Below, piece after piece: positions 51,558-59,062 of a stretch of DNA of 64,000 nucleotides. Origin of the DNA: Nitrospirota bacterium (lineage in GTDB: Bacteria > Nitrospirota > Nitrospiria > Nitrospirales > Nitrospiraceae); assembly GCA_016219645.1 (NCBI GenBank), contig JACRLR010000067.1, positions 98,241-162,240 of the forward strand. The letters run 5' to 3'. The position numbers were made by a program, and so were the translations under genes. Within the stretch, counting starts at the first letter, position 1. Every line of letters begins with the position of its first letter. The notes under the pieces were generated by a model. That model was not told where the DNA came from. It made no database searches and was given only the letters and a program-made list of their open reading frames with translations.

Positions 51558-52148
51558 ATGTCGCCTACGTCATCTGGTTTCAGTATGTTGGTGCTCAGCG
51601 GTGATCCGGAGATCCAGAGCCAGTTCAAACAGGCCTTCAAAGATGTGTCTGTGACTGTGGCGAAAGATATGTCCGCGCTGTCGAAGGACATGATGCGTCG
51701 ATCGTTTGATGCGGTGATCGTCGAGTTGAAACCGGGCTCATCCGATAGAACCAGCACCAATCCTCCCAACATCGATCTGTCACATACCATGGTCATCACC
51801 GGTTCTCGAACCGTACTGAAGCGAGCCTCCAGGTTCATGCACATGATGGTCCGGCAGAATTCAGCTCGACCGAACGGGAAAGACGCTCTGTCGCTTGAGG
51901 ACTATCTTGAATGGAAGATGGGAGATTTTGTGAAGGGGATGCGACATGGTTCAGGACGCAACCTGCATCCGATGTTGATCACCGCCATTGAACGTCCCTT
52001 GATCACCAGAGCTCTTCAGGAGACCAAGGGCAATCAGATTCAGGCAGCAGAACTGCTGGGTTTAAATCGCAATACTCTCAGGAAGAAGATCCATGATTTG
52101 CATATTCCCGTGAAACGGAGTCGGACTGTGAAGATACGGGAGGCCTGA
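51558..52148 (+). CDS. Fis-type HTH regulator without AAA+ domain
   Basis: 196 residues. The N-terminal 85 residues look like a degenerate receiver (MLVLSGDPEIQSQFKQAFKD, FDAVIVELKPG, HTMVITGSRTV) but the phospho-acceptor aspartate is replaced in IVELKPG. A linker follows, then the C-terminal Fis/NtrC HTH: RPLITRALQETKGNQIQAAE, LLGLNRNTLRKKIHDL. No sigma-54 domain, so it cannot remodel polymerase; it may act as a Fis-like DNA organiser or compete for enhancer sites. 74 bp before the HU gene. Confidence 0.82.
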   Translation: MSPTSSGFSMLVLSGDPEIQSQFKQAFKDVSVTVAKDMSALSKDMMRRSFDAVIVELKPGSSDRTSTNPPNIDLSHTMVITGSRTVLKRASRFMHMMVRQNSARPNGKDALSLEDYLEWKMGDFVKGMRHGSGRNLHPMLITAIERPLITRALQETKGNQIQAAELLGLNRNTLRKKIHDLHIPVKRSRTVKIREA

Positions 52149-52222
52149 CTCATGTCATGTGGTGGGGTACAGCGAGCGTGGTAACAAAGAGTTGAGTAGT
52201 TTAACCCAATAACAGGAGGGGC

Positions 52223-52498
52223 ATGATGACGAAAGAAGAGTTGATTGCAAAGATGGCGGCATCGGCTGGTATTACCAAGGTTGCAGCAGGCACTGCGTTG
52301 CAGGCTTTCACCGGAGCCGTGACCACCTCCCTGAAAAAGGGACAACGCGTTTCATTGGTGAATTTTGGAACCTTTACGGTTGCCAGGCGAAAAGCCAGGA
52401 TCGGACGGAACCCTAGAACCGGTGAGGCGCTTCGGATCCCTGCAGCCAAAGTCCCCAAGTTCTCGGCAGGGAAGATCTTGAAGTCAGCCGTCAGGTAA
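52223..52498 (+). CDS. HU-family DNA-binding protein
   Basis: 91 residues, full-length HU/IHF fold: MTKEELIAKMAASAGITKVA dimerisation helices, SLKKGQRVSLVNFGTFTVAR, and the DNA-clasping arm signature RKARIGRNPRTGEALRIPA. Ribosome binding site AGGAGGGG. Nucleoid-associated; homodimer expected. Downstream hairpin likely ends the transcript. Confidence 0.96.
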   Translation: MMTKEELIAKMAASAGITKVAAGTALQAFTGAVTTSLKKGQRVSLVNFGTFTVARRKARIGRNPRTGEALRIPAAKVPKFSAGKILKSAVR

Positions 52499-52533
52499 CA
52501 TCGCACGATCGTCAGATCGTATGTCCGGCAAGC

Positions 52534-52582
52534 AAAAGAGAGGGTAGTGCACGTGACCTCATGGGTGCGCTCCTTCTCTTTT
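52534..52582 (+). terminator. Terminator after HU gene
   Basis: AAAAGAGAGGG...TGCAC pairs imperfectly with GTGCGCTCCTTCTCTTTT, 36 bp after the HU stop; the 3' arm ends in TTTT. Confidence 0.55.
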
Positions 52583-52667
52583 GTGCTTTGGTTATGACGT
52601 CTCATTGACCGGCTCGCAGGATTGAGCCGCAACAAAGCTCGTCGTTTGTGAAATGCAAGACCCGGCT

Positions 52668-52751
52668 GGTCTCTCTTGTCTGTCTGCTCTGTCTAGTTAT
52701 CCGATTCTCCAAACCAGATAGACCAGATAGACCGAAAAGACCAGACAGACC
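52668..52751. repeat. Palindromic GGTCTGTCTG-type repeat (P1)
   Basis: Left arm of degenerate GTCTGTCT units (GGTCTCTCTTGTCTGTCTG) and right arm of complementary units (GACCAGATAGACC and AAGACCAGACAGACC). It can form a long imperfect hairpin. Same family as P2 (58966) and P3 (62765). The rest of the 301-bp gap 52499-52799 holds only the terminator. Confidence 0.65.
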
Positions 52752-52799
52752 CATCTCCGCCCTGCTCTGTATCTGAGTGAGAGAAGAAAGCAGGTTCTC

Positions 52800-53618
52800 A
52801 TGAAACAGTATCGTGTGAAGATAGGCCGCAAGTTATCTCTGAAGCAGCACGACCCAGACGGTACCGGCAACTACAAGAAAGACGACGACGGCAGAGCATC
52901 TGCAAAGGCCGAGACGGATAAGCACATTGCCACAATCAGTCAGCTGCAAGAGCGTCTCTATGCCAACAGCGCACGGGCGTTATTGATCGTCCTTCAAGGC
53001 ATGGATACCAGCGGGAAAGATGGCACGATCCGCAGTGTGATGTCCGGCGTGAATCCTCAGGGCTGTAAGGTTGTGTCGTTCAAGGCGCCTTCCTCCCAAG
53101 AACTGGCCCATGACTTTCTCTGGCGCGTACATAGAGAAGTCCCGGCGAAAGGGCAGATAGGGGTGTTCAACCGGTCGCATTATGAGGATGTGCTGATCAC
53201 TCGCGTGCATGGTTGGGTATCAGACGAGGTGGTGGAGCGTCGGTTCGAGCAGATCAAGGAGTTTGAGGAACTGCTTACGGAAAATGGGACGACTATTCTC
53301 AAATTTTTTCTCCACATCTCGAAGAAGGAACAGAAGGAGCGCTTGGAGGAACGCGTGCGCGATCCAGAAAAACGCTGGAAATTTAACGAAGGGGATCTTG
53401 AAGAACGGAGACTGTGGAACAGGTACATGGTTGCGTTCGAAGATATGATGGCTGCCACAAGCACCGCTCATGCTCCCTGGTATATCGTGCCTGCTAACCG
53501 GAAATGGTATCGAAACCTTGTGGTCGCCGGTCGAGTCGTAGAGGCGATGGAGGACATGAAACTGAAAACACCGCCGCCCTCCCCAGGAGTCAACTTCGAT
53601 ACGTTGAAGATTGTCTAG
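52800..53618 (+). CDS. Polyphosphate kinase 2 family protein
   Basis: 272 residues. Walker A GMDTSGKDG (about residue 66), lid-region RSHYEDVLITRVHGW and LKFFLHISKKEQKERLEERV are PPK2 signatures. Transfers phosphate between polyphosphate and nucleoside mono- or diphosphates; the class cannot be fixed by eye. It follows the P1 repeat and precedes tRNA-Val. Confidence 0.93.
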   Translation: MKQYRVKIGRKLSLKQHDPDGTGNYKKDDDGRASAKAETDKHIATISQLQERLYANSARALLIVLQGMDTSGKDGTIRSVMSGVNPQGCKVVSFKAPSSQELAHDFLWRVHREVPAKGQIGVFNRSHYEDVLITRVHGWVSDEVVERRFEQIKEFEELLTENGTTILKFFLHISKKEQKERLEERVRDPEKRWKFNEGDLEERRLWNRYMVAFEDMMAATSTAHAPWYIVPANRKWYRNLVVAGRVVEAMEDMKLKTPPPSPGVNFDTLKIV

Positions 53619-53638
53619 GAGCCTGGACGAGCCGTTTC

Positions 53639-53665
53639 TTGACACATTGGGCAGGGCTATATTAG
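53639..53665 (+). promoter_or_regulatory. Promoter candidate for tRNA-Val
   Basis: TTGACA (53639-53644) is consensus. The -10 candidates TATATT (53658) and TATTAG (53660) lie at 13 and 15 bp, short of the optimal 17, so the exact -10 is uncertain. Confidence 0.4.
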
Positions 53666-53684
53666 CATGCGCCTCCGAACCGGT

Positions 53685-53759
53685 AGGCGCGTAGCTCAGG
53701 GGGAGAGCGCTACCTTGACACGGTAGAGGTCGACGGTTCAAGACCGTCCGCGCCTACCA
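53685..53759 (+). tRNA. tRNA-Val(GAC)
   Basis: Acceptor AGGCGCG pairs perfectly with CGCGCCT; D-arm GCTC-AGGGGGA-GAGC; anticodon arm CTACC-TTGACAC-GGTAG with anticodon GAC at 53717-53719; T-arm GACGG-TTCAAGA-CCGTC; discriminator A and encoded CCA. All helices are intact. Confidence 0.97.
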
Positions 53760-53840
53760 TCCAGGTGAGGGTGTTCGTTTGCCTCTTGGAGGCGGGGGGG
53801 ACTATTGTTGTTTTTGGCGCTTGATGAAATCAAATAGGGC

Positions 53841-55772
53841 ATGAAAATTACGCTTAGAGATGGCAGCAGTCGTGAGATTCCAGCCGGCCAGACCGTTGGG
53901 TCTGCTCTGTCAGCTCTGGGCCTGGTCTCTAAGCCGGACATTCTTGCGGCAAAGGTGAATGGCCAAACCGTAGATCTCTCAAGCATTTTGACGGAAGATG
54001 CTGAAATTATTCCATTGCAATTCGACAGTCTAGAGGGCCGTGAGGTCTACCGCCATAGCAGCACTCATATTATGGCGCAGGCCGTCAAAGAGGTCTTTCC
54101 CACGGCGCAATTGACGATTGGCCCAGCTCTAGAAGAGGGGTTCTTTTACGATTTCGCGTTTGAGCGTCCCTTTACCCCGGAGGATCTCGAAAAAATTGAA
54201 GCGCGAGCGAAAGAAATCATCAAGCGCGCTCTCCCTGTGAAGCGGACAGAATTGTCGAAGCAAGAAGCGGTGCGGTTTTTTCAAGAGCGGGGGGAATCCT
54301 ATAAGGTCGAGTTGATTCAGGGACTGGCGGATGAGCAGACCATCTCAGTCTATAGCCAAGGGGAATTCACCGATCTCTGCCGAGGCCCCCATCTGCCGAC
54401 GACAGGCCATGTCGGGGCATTCAAGCTTCTGAACACGGCCGGAGCTTACTGGCGCGGTGACGAACGCAATCCGATGCTGCAGCGGATCTATGGGACATCT
54501 TTTCCCACTCAAGCGGAACTCGATGCACATCTCGCGCGGTTAGAAGAGATTAAGCGACGAGACCATCGAAAGGTCGGTAAAGAGCTCGATTTGATTTCGA
54601 TCCAGGATGAAATCGGTCCAGGGCTCGTGCTCTGGCATCCAAAGGGCGCGACAATCCGGCTGTTGATCGAAAATTTTTGGCGCGATCAGCATATTCGAAA
54701 TGGGTACGAACTGGTGTACTCCCCCCACGTTGCCCGGTTAGATCTCTGGAAAACCAGCGGCCACGTCGACTATTACCGCGACAACATGTTCGCACCCATG
54801 AAGGTCGAAAATAGCGAGTACCAGCTCAAGCCGATGAATTGCCCGTTCCACATCATGATCTACAAGTCGCATCTACGGAGTTACCGAGACCTCCCCATCC
54901 GCTATGGCGAATTGGGGACCGTCTATCGGTACGAACGGACAGGCGTCCTCCACGGTCTGCTGCGGGTTCGCGGCTTTACACAGGATGACGCCCACCTGTT
55001 CTGTCGGCCCGATCAGATTGAAAGCGAAGTCAGCCAGGTCTTAGATTTCACGTTCTTTATCCTGGGAACCTTCGGGTTCGCCGAATTTGAAGTGTACCTC
55101 TCGACGAAGCCGGAAAAGTCCGTCGGCTCGGAAGAGCGGTGGGCGCAAGCCACAAGCGCGCTTGAAGCAGCGCTGAAGGGACGAGGAGTCGCCTACCAGA
55201 TCGATCCGGGGGAAGGCGTATTCTATGGACCGAAGATCGACATAAAAATCAAAGATGCCCTGGGGCGATCCTGGCAATGTTCAACGATTCAAGTCGATTT
55301 CAATAATCCCGAACGGTTCGAATTAGGCTACATTGGGGAAGACGGAAAAGTTCATCAACCGATCATGATCCATCGAGCCTTGATGGGATCGATTGAACGG
55401 TTTTTCGGCATTTTGATTGAGCATTTCGGCGGCGCCTTCCCAACCTGGCTTGCCCCGGTTCAGGCGATGGTCATGTCGATCACGGACAATCAGCGGCCCT
55501 ACGTTGCAGAAGTTGTGACTCAACTCAAGGCTGCGGGATTCCGTGCCGAGGCTGACCTTCGGAATGAAAAAATCGGGCTCAAAATTCGAGAAGCGGAAAA
55601 GGCGAAGATCCCATTTATGTTCGTAGTCGGCGACCGGGAAGTGCAGAACGGAACTCTGGCCATACGGGGCCGGAGCGGAGCAAACCTCGGCAGCATGACT
55701 ATTGCGGGAGCGCTCGATCTGCTCCGTGCGGACCTCAAGCCGACAGAGCGGCAACGGACAATGACACAATAG
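53841..55772 (+). CDS. thrS: Threonyl-tRNA synthetase
   Basis: 643 residues with the full bacterial order: TGS domain (MKITLRDGSSREIPAGQTVG), editing/SAD domain with HSSTHIMAQAVK and the histidine-cysteine site TDLCRGPHLPTTG, class-II catalytic core (PMNCPFHIMIYKSHLRSYRD, YRYERTGVLHGLLRVRGFTQ with motif 2, HRALMGSIERFFGILIEHFG motif 3) and the anticodon-binding domain (AGFRAEADLRNEKIGLKIRE). Starts the cluster thrS-infC-rpmI-rplT. Confidence 0.98.
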   Translation: MKITLRDGSSREIPAGQTVGSALSALGLVSKPDILAAKVNGQTVDLSSILTEDAEIIPLQFDSLEGREVYRHSSTHIMAQAVKEVFPTAQLTIGPALEEGFFYDFAFERPFTPEDLEKIEARAKEIIKRALPVKRTELSKQEAVRFFQERGESYKVELIQGLADEQTISVYSQGEFTDLCRGPHLPTTGHVGAFKLLNTAGAYWRGDERNPMLQRIYGTSFPTQAELDAHLARLEEIKRRDHRKVGKELDLISIQDEIGPGLVLWHPKGATIRLLIENFWRDQHIRNGYELVYSPHVARLDLWKTSGHVDYYRDNMFAPMKVENSEYQLKPMNCPFHIMIYKSHLRSYRDLPIRYGELGTVYRYERTGVLHGLLRVRGFTQDDAHLFCRPDQIESEVSQVLDFTFFILGTFGFAEFEVYLSTKPEKSVGSEERWAQATSALEAALKGRGVAYQIDPGEGVFYGPKIDIKIKDALGRSWQCSTIQVDFNNPERFELGYIGEDGKVHQPIMIHRALMGSIERFFGILIEHFGGAFPTWLAPVQAMVMSITDNQRPYVAEVVTQLKAAGFRAEADLRNEKIGLKIREAEKAKIPFMFVVGDREVQNGTLAIRGRSGANLGSMTIAGALDLLRADLKPTERQRTMTQ

Positions 55773-55785
55773 AAAGAGGTGGCCT

Positions 55786-56292
55786 ATCGTCCCCAAATTA
55801 CGAGTTAACCGGGAAATCAGGGTGCGCGAAGTCCGAGTGATTGGTCCGGATAGTGAACAGCTGGGCATTCTCCTCACGGCGGATGCATTCAAACAGGCAC
55901 AGGAAAATGGCTATGACCTCGTCGAGGTTGCCCCGACGTCGGTGCCTCCCGTGTGCCGCATTATGGACTACGGGAAGTACAAGTTTGAGCTGAGCAAGAA
56001 GGAACACCAGAACCGGCGCCATCAAAAGTCGACGCAGGTGAAGGAAATTAAGTTGCGCCCCCGGACAGATAAGCATGACTTGGAGATCAAGATTCGACAG
56101 ATTAAGGGCTTTCTGGCCGATGGGAACAAGACAAAAGTTCTCTTGACCTATCGCGGTCGTGAAATGGCAAACCAGGAGATGGGCCGAACACTCATGAATA
56201 CGGTTATCGCAGAGTTGGCAGAGGTAGGCACGATCGAGTACGCCCCACGCATGGAAGGGCGGAGCTTGATCATGATCGTTGCGCCAAAGTAA
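55786..56292 (+). CDS. infC: Translation initiation factor IF-3, ATC start
   Basis: 168 residues. No ATG fits: the conserved N-terminus [19 protein letters not shown] must start at the ATC codon at 55786, behind AAAGAGGTG; the first GTG (55822) would remove the conserved NREIR segment. Rare AUU/AUC starts in infC allow IF-3 to repress its own synthesis. Both IF-3 domains are present ([48 protein letters not shown] end). Confidence 0.93.
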   Translation: MVPKLRVNREIRVREVRVIGPDSEQLGILLTADAFKQAQENGYDLVEVAPTSVPPVCRIMDYGKYKFELSKKEHQNRRHQKSTQVKEIKLRPRTDKHDLEIKIRQIKGFLADGNKTKVLLTYRGREMANQEMGRTLMNTVIAELAEVGTIEYAPRMEGRSLIMIVAPK

Positions 56293-56330
56293 GACAAGCG
56301 GCCCGCTATGAACCAAAGGAATCACTGATC

Positions 56331-56531
56331 ATGAAAAGAAAAATGAAAACCCATAGTGGCGCCAAAAAACGGTTTTCCAGGACCGGCTCTGGAAAGTTGG
56401 TCAGGCGAAAGGCGGGAAGGCGCCATATCCTCACCAGCAAGACACAGGATCGGAAGCGTCGGTTGAGCGGCACAGTTCTTGTGGACAAGACCAAGATCCA
56501 GGCGCTGGATCGTTTATTGCCCTACAAATAA
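56331..56531 (+). CDS. rpmI: 50S ribosomal protein bL35
   Basis: 66 residues, very basic, with the family start [19 protein letters not shown] and core [22 protein letters not shown] at 56331 gives four extra N-terminal residues over the ATG at 56343, which is equally typical. 38 bp after infC in the standard order. Confidence 0.97.
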   Translation: MKRKMKTHSGAKKRFSRTGSGKLVRRKAGRRHILTSKTQDRKRRLSGTVLVDKTKIQALDRLLPYK

Positions 56532-56574
56532 ATTAGACTGGGTGAATCGCGTTAACTTAAAGGAGTACTGACTC

Positions 56575-56943
56575 ATGCCTCGCGCAAAAGGTGGCCCCAA
56601 AACAAGACATCGGAGAAAGAAGCGGCTGAAACTGGCCAAAGGACAGTATGGAGGGAAGAGCCGGCTTTTCCGCACCGCGACAGAATCCGTCGATAAAGGT
56701 CAGGCATACGCCTATACGGGACGGAAAAATCGGAAACGGGATTTCCGTGCGCTGTGGATTGCGCGCATCAATGCGGCAGTTCGGGCGCATGGACTGACCT
56801 ATGGCCGGTTTATCAATGCCCTGAAGAAGGCCAATATCCTCTTGGACAGGAAGGTCCTGTCGGATATGGCAATTAAGGATGCCACGGGGTTTGAGCAACT
56901 GGTCGGACTCGCCAAGCAGCAACTTGCTCCCGCCAGGGCGTAA
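56575..56943 (+). CDS. rplT: 50S ribosomal protein bL20
   Basis: 122 residues. Starts [20 protein letters not shown] and contains [40 protein letters not shown] and [13 protein letters not shown]. Ribosome binding site AAAGGAG. In many bacteria pheS-pheT follow here; instead a repeat and the oppositely oriented archaeal-type pheT are found. Confidence 0.98.
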   Translation: MPRAKGGPKTRHRRKKRLKLAKGQYGGKSRLFRTATESVDKGQAYAYTGRKNRKRDFRALWIARINAAVRAHGLTYGRFINALKKANILLDRKVLSDMAIKDATGFEQLVGLAKQQLAPARA

Positions 56944-56994
56944 GTGAAGCTACTCGCGATATTCCCTTCGAAAGAGTGGCTGGGATAGGGCTTA

Positions 56995-57248
56995 GCAGGA
57001 TGCTCAAAAAGTCCAGACTTCTCACCCACCCAACCCTGACGCGCCGAGACGCGTCAGGGCCCAGGCAAGGCCGCAGCGAGCACATAACGATAGCTCTAGC
57101 TTGCTCGTTACCTCCTTCAAGGGGTGGCCTGGCTTGGTCCCCCACTGCGCACGTCGAACGACCACTGTTTCATCGTGGGGGTTCCGTGAGCACGGGGGAC
57201 CAACCAGGCCATCCCGTCCCCTGCTGGCGGACTTTTTCAGCGTCCTGC
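56995..57248. repeat. MITE-like repeat (R7)
   Basis: GCAGGATGCTCAAAAAGTCC (56995-57014) and GGACTTTTTCAGCGTCCTGC (57229-57248) are inverted over 20 bp with two mismatches. The core arms GGGGTGGCCTGGCTTGGTCC and GGGGGACCAACCAGGCC enclose the shared CGTCGAACGACCACTG motif. The best-preserved copy. Its right end overlaps the last four codons of pheT and provides the TGA. Confidence 0.85.
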
Positions 57249-58952
57249 TAGTTCTGTCAGGTCGATTTCAAACGCAACAGCCGGAACCGCGATCTGCCAT
57301 CGTTCCAGAACTTCTGGGTGCAGTTCCCCAATCACACCGACTTGTATCCCGCCAGATACGATGCCACCGACTCGTCCAGCGAGAAATGAAGGATGCTGGA
57401 TCGGTTCCAGGCTGTAAGCTTGGTTCACATAGTAGAACAACGTGTCCAGACAGGAGTGGGCCTCAGAAAAATGCGCATCGGCGTGGGCGATCATCCCGCC
57501 GAGCAGTGTCACAGTGCGCGACCCAACAGACTGTGTAGGATCCGGACGTGCCACTTCACCTGCTTCGAACAGTCGATGGGGATAAAACGCCCTATTCGAT
57601 GCGGTTTCTACCCGAAGCAACGAAGGAAGCATCCATTGTCGAAGTGCTGAGAAGGTCTGCGACATCACATTGTCCACCTCGACAAGTTTTCCCCACTCGG
57701 TTCCTTCCAGTCGCATCGCATCACGGAGATCCTGGGGCGAGCCGAGAATATTGGAAATGATTTCCTGGAAGCCCATGCCGACCATGAGCGCCCTGATACG
57801 GTCGGAGAATTCCTCAATACGTGACAATCCACCGACCGTGAACTGCGAGGGCATCACCGGCAGGAAGTCACTGTACCCGCGGCTGATCGCGACATCTTCG
57901 ACGATGTCCATCGCGTGCATCAGATCCTGCCGATAGAACGGAGGCGTCACTTTCACCGCTTTACCACTGGTCGTCACCTGATATCCATAGGCCGTGAGGG
58001 ACTTCGCGACGTCGTGCGCGCCGAGTTCCTGCCCAAGGGCCTGTTCGATTGTGCTGACGGGAAGTTTCCGTGACTTACCGAGATCTTGCGGAGTGATGAC
58101 CGCCTTGCCCAGAGCTGTCTTATAGGGATACCGTACTTCGATCGGCTCGATCACAGCGCCACGATCCGCAAGATTGGCCGCAAAGATATTGAGAGTCAGG
58201 ACGACCATCGAGAGGTCGGTGCCGGTCACTTCGACGAAGAGAGCGTCGTCTCCAACCAGCACTTCTCCGACTTCCCGACTATTGATGATCGGAGGAAAGG
58301 AGAGGGCCTGATTCTTCGCATCGCGCAGATAGGGCAGGCGATTCTGTCCCGCGAGAATCCCGCCGAACTCCAGACCCTTGGGATGGACGAGCAGCATCTC
58401 CCCCAGCGTCATCACCGTGTCCATGCCCAACGGGGTAAAGGTGGCCTCGTCCGGCTTCACCAAATCATAGGCGACAGGAAATTCGATTGCCGCGAGTCGA
58501 TAGAGTCCGATTGATACGGTCCTGCGTTTACGACCGAACATTTCGGCGAGTTTTTCTTGTGTCTGTATCAGCTGAGTGAGGCCCTCCTGGGTCACACGGT
58601 AGCCCGTCGCAGTACAAGCGGCTATATAGGGCCTGATCCCCTCCAGACCGGGGGCCACATCCAACCGCTTTGCCGGTTTCGGCGGTGCCTTCAGAAAACT
58701 GTACTTCACGAGGGAACCCTGCCGCTTCAGCCGAAGCTGTCGAGCGATCCCTTCGCAGCACCAGAGATCGGGGCGATTACTGTCTTGCAGCTCAATGCGC
58801 AGTTCGCCGGTGTCGGGATTCTGCCCCTTCAACTCACCCTTCACGAGCATCAACGATTCTTCGAGTTGCTCCATGGTGAGCAATTGGCAAGCTTCGCCCG
58901 GCCCTGTGAGCAATCCCTCGAGATCCTGTTTGAAAATAGTAATGGTGGGCAT
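57237..58952 (-). CDS. pheT: Phenylalanyl-tRNA synthetase beta subunit, archaeal type
   Basis: 571 residues, close to archaeal/eukaryotic PheT (about 550) and far shorter than the bacterial form (about 800), lacking its tRNA-binding EMAP-like and anticodon domains. Visible parts: MPTITIFKQDLEGLLTG, IELQDSNRPDLWCCEGIARQ (B1-like), RRTVSIGLYRL, VEVTGTDLSMVVLTLNI (B3/4), HDVAKSLTAYGY and DIVEDVAISRGYSDFLPV (B5), and AVAFEIDLTELAG at the end. It follows pheS with 110 bp that hold a palindromic repeat. The stop lies in repeat R7. Confidence 0.93.
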   Translation of the reverse strand: MPTITIFKQDLEGLLTGPGEACQLLTMEQLEESLMLVKGELKGQNPDTGELRIELQDSNRPDLWCCEGIARQLRLKRQGSLVKYSFLKAPPKPAKRLDVAPGLEGIRPYIAACTATGYRVTQEGLTQLIQTQEKLAEMFGRKRRTVSIGLYRLAAIEFPVAYDLVKPDEATFTPLGMDTVMTLGEMLLVHPKGLEFGGILAGQNRLPYLRDAKNQALSFPPIINSREVGEVLVGDDALFVEVTGTDLSMVVLTLNIFAANLADRGAVIEPIEVRYPYKTALGKAVITPQDLGKSRKLPVSTIEQALGQELGAHDVAKSLTAYGYQVTTSGKAVKVTPPFYRQDLMHAMDIVEDVAISRGYSDFLPVMPSQFTVGGLSRIEEFSDRIRALMVGMGFQEIISNILGSPQDLRDAMRLEGTEWGKLVEVDNVMSQTFSALRQWMLPSLLRVETASNRAFYPHRLFEAGEVARPDPTQSVGSRTVTLLGGMIAHADAHFSEAHSCLDTLFYYVNQAYSLEPIQHPSFLAGRVGGIVSGGIQVGVIGELHPEVLERWQIAVPAVAFEIDLTELAGR

Positions 58953-58965
58953 ATGGGATAACTCC

Positions 58966-59060
58966 GGTCTGTCTGGTTTGTTTTGTTTATTTGGTTCATC
59001 TGGTTAGTCTCGTTCAACCAAAAAAACCAGACAAACCAAATAAACTAAATAAACCAGACC
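58966..59060. repeat. Palindromic GGTCTGTCTG-type repeat (P2) inside pheS-pheT
   Basis: Left arm GGTCTGTCTGGTTTG, then GTTTATTTGGTTCATCTGGTT; right arm AACCAAAAAAACCAGAC, then AAACCAAATAAACTAAATAA and ACCAGACC. Arms of about 40 bp pair imperfectly into one hairpin. It is transcribed within the pheS-pheT operon and may act on RNA stability or on expression ratio; pheT retains only a weak ribosome binding site next to it. Confidence 0.7.
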
Positions 59061-59062
59061 GG

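Noticed and set aside
52668..52751. Possible CRISPR or tandem-repeat array (P1, also P2 and P3)
   Set aside because: Units are 5-10 bp, degenerate and arranged as inverted arms, with no spacers of constant length.
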